Source: Bacillota bacterium (GTDB taxonomy: Bacteria; Bacillota; Clostridia; Christensenellales; Borkfalkiaceae). From it: 15,500 nucleotides of DNA. Under the pieces are notes generated by a model, which worked only from the letters and a program-made list of their open reading frames with translations, had not been told where the DNA came from and made no database searches. Made by a program: the position numbers and the translations under genes. The stretch is taken from NCBI GenBank assembly GCA_021768985.1, contig JAETTR010000011.1, positions 1-15,500 of the forward strand, in the 5' to 3' direction. Numbering within the stretch: the first letter of the stretch is position 1; each line of letters begins with the position of its first letter. Positions 1-7,093 of the stretch are shown here, piece by piece.

Positions 1-1
1 T

Positions 2-367
2 CCTACCAACGCGCCCGAAAAAGCGGGCTTTGCATTCCTTGGTTGGTTTGTCGTGGAAAATGACAATTATATAGGCGATGCAATCGATGCGAACAATCTT
101 CTAAAGGTGGAAGGAAACATGACGATTGCCGCGAAATGGGAACAGCTGTTTACGGTCACTTATTTCAAGAATATCGGAGATAGCGAAGCATACGACACGC
201 AAGACCAGTATCGGGCAAACGATACGCTTACTTTGCCGACGGAGCCTCAAAAAGCGGGATATCGCTTCATGGGTTGGTTCATTGTGGAAAACAACGACTA
301 TACCGCGACGCAGTATACGGACGGCGAAGCGGTAACGGGAAACGTAGAATTGTTTGCAAAATGGGAA
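2..367 (+). repeat. Two InlB B-type repeats (first partial)
   Basis: The segment at 2-142 and the segment at 149-367 encode homologous modules. Both contain a PxxxPxKAG(F/Y)xFxGWF core followed by V/I-VEN(D/N) and end in A-KWE. The DNA is also similar around the core (about 14-70 versus 247-300). More copies probably lie upstream of the window. Confidence 0.8.
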
Positions 368-1696
368 GTTCTTCCTACTTCGGCGAAATATTCCGACGGA
401 GTGAATGAAGAAGAAATCGATCTTTCACAGTTGAACGTTAACGACAACGGATTCTATACCGTGACCGTGAAAGAGAATACCGCAACGAAAGAAGGTGCAT
501 TCTTCGTTGGTTATCAGGTTGCCGTGGAGGAAAGTAACGGGGATCGTTCGGAAATTCTCGTGTTCCCGAATGAGTTGCTTGATATCAAAGCGGGCACTTC
601 CGTTACGATTACGCCGGTTTGGCAGGATTACACGGTAGATGTATCAAATAATGCAACTTTCGCCGCACCTTGGGCTACAACTACCACAGCTACCTTAACT
701 AAAGGAGAAACCGTTCGGGTAGTGGCTGATATGACAGGTGGAACGGATGTGTTCCGCGGTTTCTTACTTGACGTACAAGTAAATGATGATTTCTATCGTT
801 ACCGTACAGACGGCTATATCTTTACCTTTAATGGAAAGAATAGCAATGAGAATCTTAGCGATCTCGGAACGACAATTACCGGATTTAATAGCGACACTTA
901 TCTCGGATTGTTTGCAGAAGATGCAGTTGTAACTCAAGAAGCGCTTCTTACAGTGCAAGATACGACACTTACCGTTGTAATCAATTCTTATGTAGCAACT
1001 GATTTGGATAATCCCGCACATACGGTAACCTATGTTACTACGATTACTGATACTTTGGATTCTCGTGCGATTAGCATTTGGGCAGATCAAGTGACGGCTT
1101 CGAACGGAAAGATTTATATGAATTTTCATTATTCCGATAACCAAGAAGCATCTGTTGAGAAACCTATTATGATTAATGCGTCTGCGGGATATACGCCAAA
1201 GATCTGGACGAGTGTCGTAAGAAAGGGAGAAAAGGTTACGTTAAACGGAACCATGACTTCTACGGCGACGGAAAACTTCCATGCTCCTCTTCTTGCGTTG
1301 TATAGCGGTAGTGCGGCAGTTGGCATTATGCGTGCTGATAACTATATAATCGGTGATGCTGATGATGCTGCGGCAAACAGTGAGAATTGGGCTCCGATTG
1401 TCAAAAAAGATACTGCAGGACCGAATATGGAGCAATTGGAAGAGGACGGAGTTGCCAATTATTGGGCGAATATGCGTAAAGTTATTGCAAATTGTGCCGT
1501 AACGCTTACGATTGATTGGACTTCGAAAACTTCAATTAAAGTAACCATGTTCTTTGAATCGGAGAACAACACATGGAAGCAAGAATATACGATGACTGCG
1601 AAAGCGGAGCATGAACTTGCGGATAGCTATAAGCTTGATTTGGGTGGAGAAAAGTGCACGATAACCTTGAATTCTCTTGTAAGAAATTCTAAATAA
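2..1696 (+). CDS. Extracellular InlB B-repeat protein, 5'-truncated (C-terminal 564 residues visible)
   Basis: The reading frame is open from the first bases of the window, so the true start lies upstream and the GTG at 53 is an internal valine. Residues 1-47 are the end of one Listeria-Bacteroides (InlB B, Flg_new) repeat, with the signature KAGFAFLGWF and a closing AAKWE. Residues 50-122 form a second full repeat with KAGYRFMGWF and LFAKWE. These are beta-grasp-like modules found in long Gram-positive surface proteins. About 440 residues follow that I do not recognise: Thr/Val/Asp-rich, few cysteines, alternating beta-type patterning. The last ~190 residues (from about GYTPKIW, with two WT/NYW-rich segments and a TLTIDWTSKTSIKV strand) look like a beta-sandwich, possibly carbohydrate-binding; that is inference. 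No LPXTG or membrane segment is seen at the C-terminus, so anchoring must be upstream or absent. The gene is visibly AT-richer than the rest of the window. Confidence 0.85.
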   Translation, partial: PTNAPEKAGFAFLGWFVVENDNYIGDAIDANNLLKVEGNMTIAAKWEQLFTVTYFKNIGDSEAYDTQDQYRANDTLTLPTEPQKAGYRFMGWFIVENNDYTATQYTDGEAVTGNVELFAKWEVLPTSAKYSDGVNEEEIDLSQLNVNDNGFYTVTVKENTATKEGAFFVGYQVAVEESNGDRSEILVFPNELLDIKAGTSVTITPVWQDYTVDVSNNATFAAPWATTTTATLTKGETVRVVADMTGGTDVFRGFLLDVQVNDDFYRYRTDGYIFTFNGKNSNENLSDLGTTITGFNSDTYLGLFAEDAVVTQEALLTVQDTTLTVVINSYVATDLDNPAHTVTYVTTITDTLDSRAISIWADQVTASNGKIYMNFHYSDNQEASVEKPIMINASAGYTPKIWTSVVRKGEKVTLNGTMTSTATENFHAPLLALYSGSAAVGIMRADNYIIGDADDAAANSENWAPIVKKDTAGPNMEQLEEDGVANYWANMRKVIANCAVTLTIDWTSKTSIKVTMFFESENNTWKQEYTMTAKAEHELADSYKLDLGGEKCTITLNSLVRNSK

Positions 1697-1717
1697 TCGG
1701 TAAAACTACAAACAAAG

Positions 1718-1749
1718 ACAGCCGCTTGCGGGAAAACGCAAGCGGCTGT
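1718..1749. terminator. Bidirectional rho-independent terminator between convergent genes
   Basis: A perfect 13-bp stem (arms 1718-1730 and 1737-1749, rich in GCCGCTTGCG) has a 6-base GGAAAA loop. On the plus strand it is followed by TTATTTT. On the minus strand it is followed by a T-rich run (TCTTTGTTT). It lies 21 bp past the stop of the repeat protein and 28 bp past the mnmG stop, so it can serve both. Confidence 0.9.
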
Positions 1750-1776
1750 TATTTTACGGTGCGAGAAAGTGAAAGA

Positions 1777-3636
1777 TTATTTTTTTAAACTCAAATATAC
1801 CATCAGTACGGCGATATCGGCGGGATTGACGCCGGAAATTCGTTCCGCTTGCCCCAGATTCAACGGGCGCACCCGCGCAAGCTTTTCCCGCGCTTCGATC
1901 CGCAAACCCTCGATCTTGCCGTAATCGATCTCGGGCGGAAGGGGCTTTTCTTCTAACTTCTTCGCCCGCTCGATCTGCTCTTCGCTCCGCTTCAAATACC
2001 CCGCGTAACGGATTTCCGTTTCTGCGCTCAATTTTACGTCCTGCGGAATCTCTTCCAGAATCCCGAACGCGACTTCGATCTCCGCAAGCGGAATGCCGCG
2101 GCGGATCAGATCGGCGTAAGTCACGCCCGAAGTCAAAGGTGCGTCGCCGCGCATTTGCACGAGCGCGCAAGCGAGGGCCTGATCCGCCCGCTTGTTCAAC
2201 AACGCAAGTGTTTCTTCGCGCATTTGACGGCGTTCGACGAATTTTTGATATCTTTGTTCCGTCACGAGCCCGCAATCGTATCCGATTTGCGTCAGCCGCG
2301 TATCGGCGTTGTCCTGCCGCAGGGAAAGACGGAACTCCGCGCGGGAGGTCATCATGCGGTAGGGCTCGTCGGTGCCCTTGGTGACGAGGTCGTCGATCAG
2401 CACCCCGATATACGCCTGATCCCTGCGCAAGATCAGCGGGGAAAGTCCGCGGAGCTTTAACGACGCGTTTAATCCCGCAATCAGTCCTTGCGCCGCCGCT
2501 TCCTCATAGCCGCTCGTGCCGTTTATCTGACCCGCCGTGTACAAGCCCTCCACCTTCTTGGATTCGAGGGTGGGAAGCACGTCGAGCGTGTCGATGCAAT
2601 CGTACTCGATCGCGTACGCGTAGCGTACGATTTCGCAATTTTCCAACCCTTCCACCGTGCGGTACATTTCCTTTTGCAGATCGTGGGGGAGGGAGGTGGA
2701 GAGCCCCTGTACGTACACCTCGGTCGTGTCCGCGCCCTCGGGTTCCAGAAAAAGCTGATGCCGTTCTTTGTCCCGAAAACGCACGACCTTCGTTTCGATC
2801 GAAGGACAGTAACGCGGACCCGTAGAGGAAATCTGACCGTTATAGAGGGGCGCGCGGTCGAGGTTGTTCAAAATCACTTCGTGCGTCTTTGCGTTGGTGT
2901 AGGTGAGATAGCAGGGAGTCTGATTTTCGGGCACCGAATCGTTCAGAAAGGAAAAGGGGAACACCCGCTCGCCCGGTTGCTCGGGGAGCTTTTTAAAATC
3001 CACGGTGCGCCCGTCGAGCCGCGCGGGGGTGCCCGTCTTGAACCGCCGCACGGTATAGCCGAGGTCGATCAGATTCTGCGTCAAAAGAGTGGCGTTTGCA
3101 AAGCCGTTGGGTCCGCCGTTCGTCACGACTTCGCCCGTGATCGTCTGCGAATTCAGATACACGCCCGTGGCGACGATCGCGGCGCGGCATTCGAACACGC
3201 CGCCGTAAGCCGTTCTGACTGCCGTCACCTTGCCGTCCTTCGTGCGGATTTCCGCCGCCTCGCCTTGCACGATCCGCAGATTTTCGGTGTGCTCGAGGGT
3301 GCGCTTCATCTCTCTGTGGTATGCGTTTTTGTCCGTCTGGGCGCGAAGCGACTGCACCGCCGCGCCCTTGCCCTCGTTCAGCATGCGGTATTGCAACGCG
3401 CACTTATCGGCGTTTACGCCCATTTCGCCGCCGAGAGCGTCGATTTCGCGCACCAAATGCCCCTTCGCCGTTCCGCCGACGGAGGGGTTACAGGGCATAA
3501 AGCCGATGCTGTCCGCATTCAGAGTGAGTAGAACGGTTTTTAAACCGGTCCGTGCGAGCGCAAGCGCGGCTTCGCACCCCGCGTGCCCCGCGCCGATGAC
3601 GACCGCGTCGCACGCGTCTTCCGTAAATTCTTGCAT
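1777..3636 (-). CDS. mnmG: tRNA uridine-5-carboxymethylaminomethyl modification enzyme MnmG (GidA)
   Basis: FAD-dependent partner of MnmE. Together they install carboxymethylaminomethyl (or aminomethyl) at U34 of certain tRNAs, using methylene-THF and glycine or ammonium; the enzyme acts in the cytoplasm. At 619 residues it has the family's usual length. Residues 13-20 hold the FAD dinucleotide motif (VIGAGHAG). CNPSVGGTAKGH is at 49-60, GPRYCPSIE (GidA signature 1, Cys277) at 273-281, a further conserved Cys at 242, HQLFLEPEG at 293-301, and AGQINGTSGYEEAAAQG (signature 2) at 368-384. The ATG start matches where MnmG proteins begin, just before the FAD motif. The AAGGAG ribosome binding site is only 2 nt from the ATG, unusually close. 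No mnmE is in the window. It lies 49 bp after dnaA with a terminator between them, so it probably depends on read-through or on a promoter inside dnaA. Confidence 0.97.
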   Translation of the reverse strand: MQEFTEDACDAVVIGAGHAGCEAALALARTGLKTVLLTLNADSIGFMPCNPSVGGTAKGHLVREIDALGGEMGVNADKCALQYRMLNEGKGAAVQSLRAQTDKNAYHREMKRTLEHTENLRIVQGEAAEIRTKDGKVTAVRTAYGGVFECRAAIVATGVYLNSQTITGEVVTNGGPNGFANATLLTQNLIDLGYTVRRFKTGTPARLDGRTVDFKKLPEQPGERVFPFSFLNDSVPENQTPCYLTYTNAKTHEVILNNLDRAPLYNGQISSTGPRYCPSIETKVVRFRDKERHQLFLEPEGADTTEVYVQGLSTSLPHDLQKEMYRTVEGLENCEIVRYAYAIEYDCIDTLDVLPTLESKKVEGLYTAGQINGTSGYEEAAAQGLIAGLNASLKLRGLSPLILRRDQAYIGVLIDDLVTKGTDEPYRMMTSRAEFRLSLRQDNADTRLTQIGYDCGLVTEQRYQKFVERRQMREETLALLNKRADQALACALVQMRGDAPLTSGVTYADLIRRGIPLAEIEVAFGILEEIPQDVKLSAETEIRYAGYLKRSEEQIERAKKLEEKPLPPEIDYGKIEGLRIEAREKLARVRPLNLGQAERISGVNPADIAVLMVYLSLKK

Positions 3637-3645
3637 AACTCCTTG

Positions 3646-3676
3646 AAAAAGACTCCCCTTTGAAAAAGGGGAAGTC
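3646..3676 (-). terminator. Rho-independent terminator or attenuator between dnaA and mnmG
   Basis: Read on the minus strand, a hairpin (GACT plus CCCCTT pairing with AAGGGG plus AGTC, one bulged base, TTTCA-type loop) is followed at once by TTTTT (3650-3646) and then by the AAGGAG ribosome binding site of mnmG. It starts 10 bp after the dnaA stop. It has the form of an intrinsic terminator for dnaA, but its position allows it to act as an attenuator for mnmG. Confidence 0.8.
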
Positions 3677-3685
3677 GAAAAAAGA

Positions 3686-5032
3686 TTACTGTTTCAACAC
3701 GACGCTTTTAATGTCGTTCACGTCCTTTAAAATCGCGTCGTTCACGCGCATGAGCTCGGCGACCTTGTCCCGCGCGTAAATGATCGTGGAATGGTCTCTG
3801 CCGCCCATCTCTTTTCCGATGGAAACGAGGGGAAGGGAGAGCATTTCGCACATGAGATAAATGCAGATCTGCCGCGCCCGCACGATTTCGTGCCGCTTGT
3901 TTTTGCCGACGAGGTCCGCCTTCGTCAGCGAGAAGTATGCGCCTGTCGCCCGCAAGATCGCTTCGGGCGTGACTTCTTCCTGCTCGTCGCCCGTAATCGC
4001 TTCCTGCAACGCCGTGGCGGCGAGTTTCAGCGAGATCGGCTCCTCGTGCAGTTTGCTCGCGAAGATCACGGTGTTCAGTCTGCCTTCCAGCGTGCGCACG
4101 TTGTTGTCGGAATTCTTGACGAGGAAGGCGAGCACGTCGTCGGGCACCACGTATTTCTTTTCGAGCGCCTTGCGCTTTAAAATCGCGATCTTCGTTTCCA
4201 GATCGGGCGGCTGAATGTCCGCGATCAAGCCCCCTTCGAAGCGGGTGCGCAGCCGCTCTTCGAGGGTGGTGAGCTCCTTTGCGGGGCAGTCGGACGAAAT
4301 GACGATCTGTTTGTGCTGGGCGAAGAGTTCGTTAAAGGCGTGGAAGAACGCTTCCTGCACGCCGTATTTGCCCGCCCAGAACTGAATGTCGTCGATGAGC
4401 AGCACGTCCACGTTGCGGTAGCGGTTGCGGAAGCGCGTGCCGCCTTCCCGCCCCGAGCCTTTCTTCGAGAACATGCTGTCGACGTATTCGTTTAAAAAGT
4501 TTTCGCTCGTGGTGTACAGCACTTTGAGCGACGGTTTCTTTTCCGCGATCTCGTTCGCGATCGCCTGCATGAGGTGCGTTTTGCCGAGCCCCGTGCCGCC
4601 GTAGATGTACAGCGGGTTAAAGTTCTCGCCGGGCGCTTCTGCGACCGATTTCGCCGCGTTGAACACGAAATGGTTGGAGGAACCGACGACGAAGGATTCG
4701 AAGGTGTAGCGTTTGTCGAGGGCGATCGAGGGCTCTTCCACGGCGTCGGGCGCTTCGTCGAGGGTGTAGATTTCGCTTCCCTCCACGACGATCGCCACGT
4801 CGTTCAGTCCGATGTCCGCCGATACGACCGCTTCGCGCAGTTTTTCGAGGTGGTGCCCTATAATCGCATTGGCGGCGGTTTCGGTGAGCGCCTGCAAAAC
4901 GATTTTGCGGTTTACGACGTCCACGGGTTTTAAGTCCTCGATAAAGGTGCTGTACGGAATCGGCGTAATCAGTTTTTCGGCGCGTTCTTTAATTTTGCTC
5001 CATAATATTTCAAGTTGGCTGTTTTCCGTCAT
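3686..5032 (-). CDS. dnaA: Chromosomal replication initiator protein DnaA
   Basis: AAA+ ATPase that binds DnaA boxes at oriC, opens the duplex and loads the replicative helicase. It has 448 residues, matching the usual Firmicutes length. Residues 1-85 are the N-terminal helicase/DnaA-interaction domain, and 86-105 a short linker. The AAA+ domain starts near YTFESFVVGSSN (109-120), with Walker A GGTGLGKT at 145-152, Walker B LLIDDIQF at 211-218, sensor I around VISSD (244-248), and the box VII arginine (Arg264) in RLRTRFEGG. Domain IV (helix-turn-helix) includes the DnaA signature VRARQICIYL (384-393) and GRDHSTI (411-417). The ATG has a GAGAGG ribosome binding site 5 nt upstream. Unusually, it is divergent from recF and not followed by dnaN; mnmG comes next instead. 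Confidence 0.98.
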   Translation of the reverse strand: MTENSQLEILWSKIKERAEKLITPIPYSTFIEDLKPVDVVNRKIVLQALTETAANAIIGHHLEKLREAVVSADIGLNDVAIVVEGSEIYTLDEAPDAVEEPSIALDKRYTFESFVVGSSNHFVFNAAKSVAEAPGENFNPLYIYGGTGLGKTHLMQAIANEIAEKKPSLKVLYTTSENFLNEYVDSMFSKKGSGREGGTRFRNRYRNVDVLLIDDIQFWAGKYGVQEAFFHAFNELFAQHKQIVISSDCPAKELTTLEERLRTRFEGGLIADIQPPDLETKIAILKRKALEKKYVVPDDVLAFLVKNSDNNVRTLEGRLNTVIFASKLHEEPISLKLAATALQEAITGDEQEEVTPEAILRATGAYFSLTKADLVGKNKRHEIVRARQICIYLMCEMLSLPLVSIGKEMGGRDHSTIIYARDKVAELMRVNDAILKDVNDIKSVVLKQ

Positions 5033-5069
5033 TTTTTCCTCTCAAACGCTTTCGCTTTTTTCGGTTTTT

Positions 5070-5078
5070 TGGTATAAT
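5070..5078 (+). promoter_or_regulatory. recF operon promoter, extended -10
   Basis: TGGTATAAT is an extended -10 (TGnTATAAT) with a perfect hexamer at 5073-5078. The -35 region is poor (T-rich), as is common with extended -10 promoters. The predicted start near 5085 leaves a leader of about 77 nt before recF and lies to the left of the dnaA -10, so the two promoters face each other. Confidence 0.65.
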
Positions 5079-5086
5079 CTTAAATA

Positions 5087-5129
5087 GAGCGGTCGATCCA
5101 AGTATTCTAATTATAGTACAAAACCGCTC
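5087..5129. promoter_or_regulatory. Inverted repeat GAGCGGT/ACCGCTC in the dnaA-recF divergent region
   Basis: Perfect 7-bp arms at 5087-5093 and 5123-5129 are separated by 29 bp. The left arm falls just after the predicted recF transcription start, and the right arm between the dnaA -10 and its -35 region. It could be a split operator, or a stem at the 5' end of the recF leader. Function is inferred from position only. Confidence 0.4.
5110..5115 (-). promoter_or_regulatory. dnaA promoter -10 (minus strand)
   Basis: A perfect TATAAT reads leftward here, about 77 bp upstream of the dnaA ATG. No good -35 box is visible at 16-18 bp. The predicted start near 5103 gives a leader of about 70 nt. 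This is the best -10 in the intergenic region for this strand. Confidence 0.6.
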
Positions 5130-5161
5130 AAAAAGAAAGTGTTTTTGCAAAGTTTCCGCTT

Positions 5162-6259
5162 ATGGTCATAAAAAATTTGACGCTGTACAATTTCAGAAAT
5201 TACGAAAACGAGCGCTTCGACTTTGCGGAGGGGCTCAACGTGCTCACGGGGAAAAACGCGCAGGGCAAGACGAACTGCGCCGAAGCGGTGTTTTACCTCT
5301 GTACGGGCGCGTCGCTCCGTATCCGCCACGAAAAACAGCTCATTCGTCACGGTCAGGAATTCGCGCGCATTTCCGCGGTTGCGCAAAGCCGTTACGGGGA
5401 TCTGACCCTCGAAGCGAAAATTTTCGAAAATAAACGGGAGCTGTACGTGAACGGGAATAAACTCGCCCGTGCGGTCGATTTCCTCGGGAACATGAACAGC
5501 GTGTTCTTTTCTCCGGGGGAACTGCGGTTGATTCAGGACGGACCGGACGAGCGCCGCCGTTTTCTCGATATCTCCATTTCGCAGACCTCGCGCGAGTACT
5601 GCGTCGCGCTCAACCGGTATCAGCGTATTCTGACGCAACGCAACAATCTGTTAAAGGAGCGGGATTTTCAAGCCGTGCTCGAAACCTTGCCCGTGTGGGA
5701 CGAACAGTTCGCCCTGTACGCCGCACGCGTGGTAAAAAAGCGCAGGGAATATCTCAAAGAGCTCTCGCCGCTCGCGAGCGAGGCGCACGCCTTTCTGACG
5801 GACGGCGCGGAACGGCTCGAATTGGGCACGGACGGGAAATACCCCGCCGACGAGGACGGCGTATACGAAAAGCTTTTCAGGGAAATTTCCTCCTCGCGGG
5901 AGCGGGATATGCGGCTGGGGTTCACCTCGGTCGGTCCGCACCGCGACGATATCCGCGTCACGATCAACGGCGTGGACGCGCGCGGTTTCGCCTCGCAGGG
6001 GCAGGCGCGGACGGCGGCGCTCTCCTTGAAGCTTGCCGAAACGGAGCTGTTTCGCCGCATTGCGGGAGAACCGCCCGTACTCATTCTGGACGACGTCATG
6101 AGCGAGCTCGACCTTCCCCGCCGCAAAAAGCTGTTGGAGCGGGTGAAGGGATTGCAGTGCATTCTGACTTGCACGCACGCCGAGCGGGTGCTCTACGGCA
6201 AGGAATCGAACAAGATCCGGATTCAGGACGGCAAGATTCTGCGGGGGATAAAAACATGA
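5162..6259 (+). CDS. recF: DNA replication/repair ATPase RecF
   Basis: SMC-like ATPase that works with RecO and RecR to load RecA at single-strand gaps and stalled forks. It has 365 residues, the normal length. Walker A GKNAQGKTN is at 30-38. The RecF signature FSPGELRLIQDGPDERRRFLD spans 115-135 (family form FSPxDLxLI..P..RRxFLD). The ABC-type signature SQGQARTAALSLKLAE is at 278-293, and Walker B VLILDDVMSELD at 306-317. The start is set by the family N-terminus (MVIKNLTLYNFRNY), although no Shine-Dalgarno sequence precedes this ATG. The stop overlaps the next gene's start (ATGA), indicating translational coupling. Normally recF follows dnaN in a dnaA-dnaN-recF cluster; here dnaN is missing and recF diverges from dnaA. 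Confidence 0.97.
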   Translation: MVIKNLTLYNFRNYENERFDFAEGLNVLTGKNAQGKTNCAEAVFYLCTGASLRIRHEKQLIRHGQEFARISAVAQSRYGDLTLEAKIFENKRELYVNGNKLARAVDFLGNMNSVFFSPGELRLIQDGPDERRRFLDISISQTSREYCVALNRYQRILTQRNNLLKERDFQAVLETLPVWDEQFALYAARVVKKRREYLKELSPLASEAHAFLTDGAERLELGTDGKYPADEDGVYEKLFREISSSRERDMRLGFTSVGPHRDDIRVTINGVDARGFASQGQARTAALSLKLAETELFRRIAGEPPVLILDDVMSELDLPRRKKLLERVKGLQCILTCTHAERVLYGKESNKIRIQDGKILRGIKT

Positions 6260-7083
6260 CGGCGGATCTGCACGTGCACAGTTACTACTCCGACGGCGCG
6301 TACTCCCCGCGCGAGCTCGCGCTTCGGGCAAGGGAAGCGGGCGTCGGGTTGCTTTCGGTTACCGATCACGACAGCATGGAGGGCCTTGCGGAAAAGGAAG
6401 CGGAAACGCGCGCCGCGGGGCTTCTTTTTCTCGCGGGGTGGGAGGTTTCCTCCTATTCGGAGATCGGCAAAGTGCACGTGCTCGGCTATCGCTGCAAGCC
6501 GTGCGCCGCGTACGCGCGGTTTCTGGAAGCTCGCCGCGCGGGCGGAATCGCGCGCGCCGAGGATTCTCTGAAAAAAGCGAACGCCTTCTTTTCTCTTTCG
6601 CTTTCCATGCGGGACGCCGAGCGCGAGCGCGCCGTGGAAAGCGCGCCTCTCCACACCATGCACGTGGTGCGAGCCGTGTCGAAAGCGATCGGCAAGGACG
6701 AGGGCGAGGTCTATCTGCGCTACTTCGCCAAGGGCAAGGTCGCATATTCGGAGCTCTGCCGCCCTGCTCCCGAAGAGGCGATCGACGTCGTTCACGCCTG
6801 CGGCGGACTTGCGGTTCTGGCGCATCCGGGACGGATCGGCGGGAAGGCGGGCGCGCGGGAGAGCCTGATGGACGGACTCGTCGGTTACGGGCTCGACGGT
6901 ATAGAATGCGTCTATTCGACGCATACTGCGGAAGAAACGGAGTACTTTCAGGCGTACGCGAAGGCGCGCGGACTGCTCGTCACGGGCGGTTCGGACTTCC
7001 ACGCCGAGGGCAGAGGACGGACGATCGGGCGACCGGAATTTCGTCCCTCCGACCGCTTGCTCGCCGCGCTTGGGCTCCGCTGA
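6256..7083 (+). CDS. PHP-domain metal-dependent phosphoesterase (TrpH/YciV, COG0613 type)
   Basis: A 275-residue protein with the four PHP metal-binding motifs: DLHVHS at 4-9, TDHDS at 36-40, LAHPGR at 188-193 and GSDFHA at 245-250, plus Glu63 in the position of the family's conserved Glu (GWEVSS). Characterised relatives (E. coli YciV/RNase AM, Chromobacterium AMP phosphatase) are a 5'-3' exoribonuclease/3',5'-nucleotide phosphatase acting on short 5'-phosphorylated nucleic acids or pAp-like nucleotides. The exact substrate here cannot be read from sequence. The helical insert between motifs 2 and 3 (about 85-170) is typical of this subfamily. The frame is open far upstream inside recF, but the ATG at 6256, overlapping the recF stop as ATGA, puts the DLHVHS motif at residue 4 as expected. 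Coupling to recF suggests co-expression, perhaps for nucleotide clean-up; that link is inference. Confidence 0.92.
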   Translation: MTADLHVHSYYSDGAYSPRELALRAREAGVGLLSVTDHDSMEGLAEKEAETRAAGLLFLAGWEVSSYSEIGKVHVLGYRCKPCAAYARFLEARRAGGIARAEDSLKKANAFFSLSLSMRDAERERAVESAPLHTMHVVRAVSKAIGKDEGEVYLRYFAKGKVAYSELCRPAPEEAIDVVHACGGLAVLAHPGRIGGKAGARESLMDGLVGYGLDGIECVYSTHTAEETEYFQAYAKARGLLVTGGSDFHAEGRGRTIGRPEFRPSDRLLAALGLR

Positions 7084-7093
7084 CAGGGAGCGA

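Noticed and set aside
2488..3531. A 347-codon plus-strand open frame opposite mnmG
   Set aside because: mnmG has all family signatures on the other strand; the plus-strand translation has no recognisable motif and is a codon-bias artefact.
5033..5161. oriC in the dnaA-recF gap
   Set aside because: The gap is AT-rich and well placed, but I find no TTATCCACA-like box in it. A single weak 7-of-9 match near 13263-13271 overlaps a promoter and is not evidence of an origin.
5695..6255. A possible N-terminal extension of the PHP protein inside recF
   Set aside because: The frame is open, but the translation there is Arg/Gly/Ala-rich with no homology, and the PHP motif DLHVHS sits at residue 4 when the ATG at 6256 is used.
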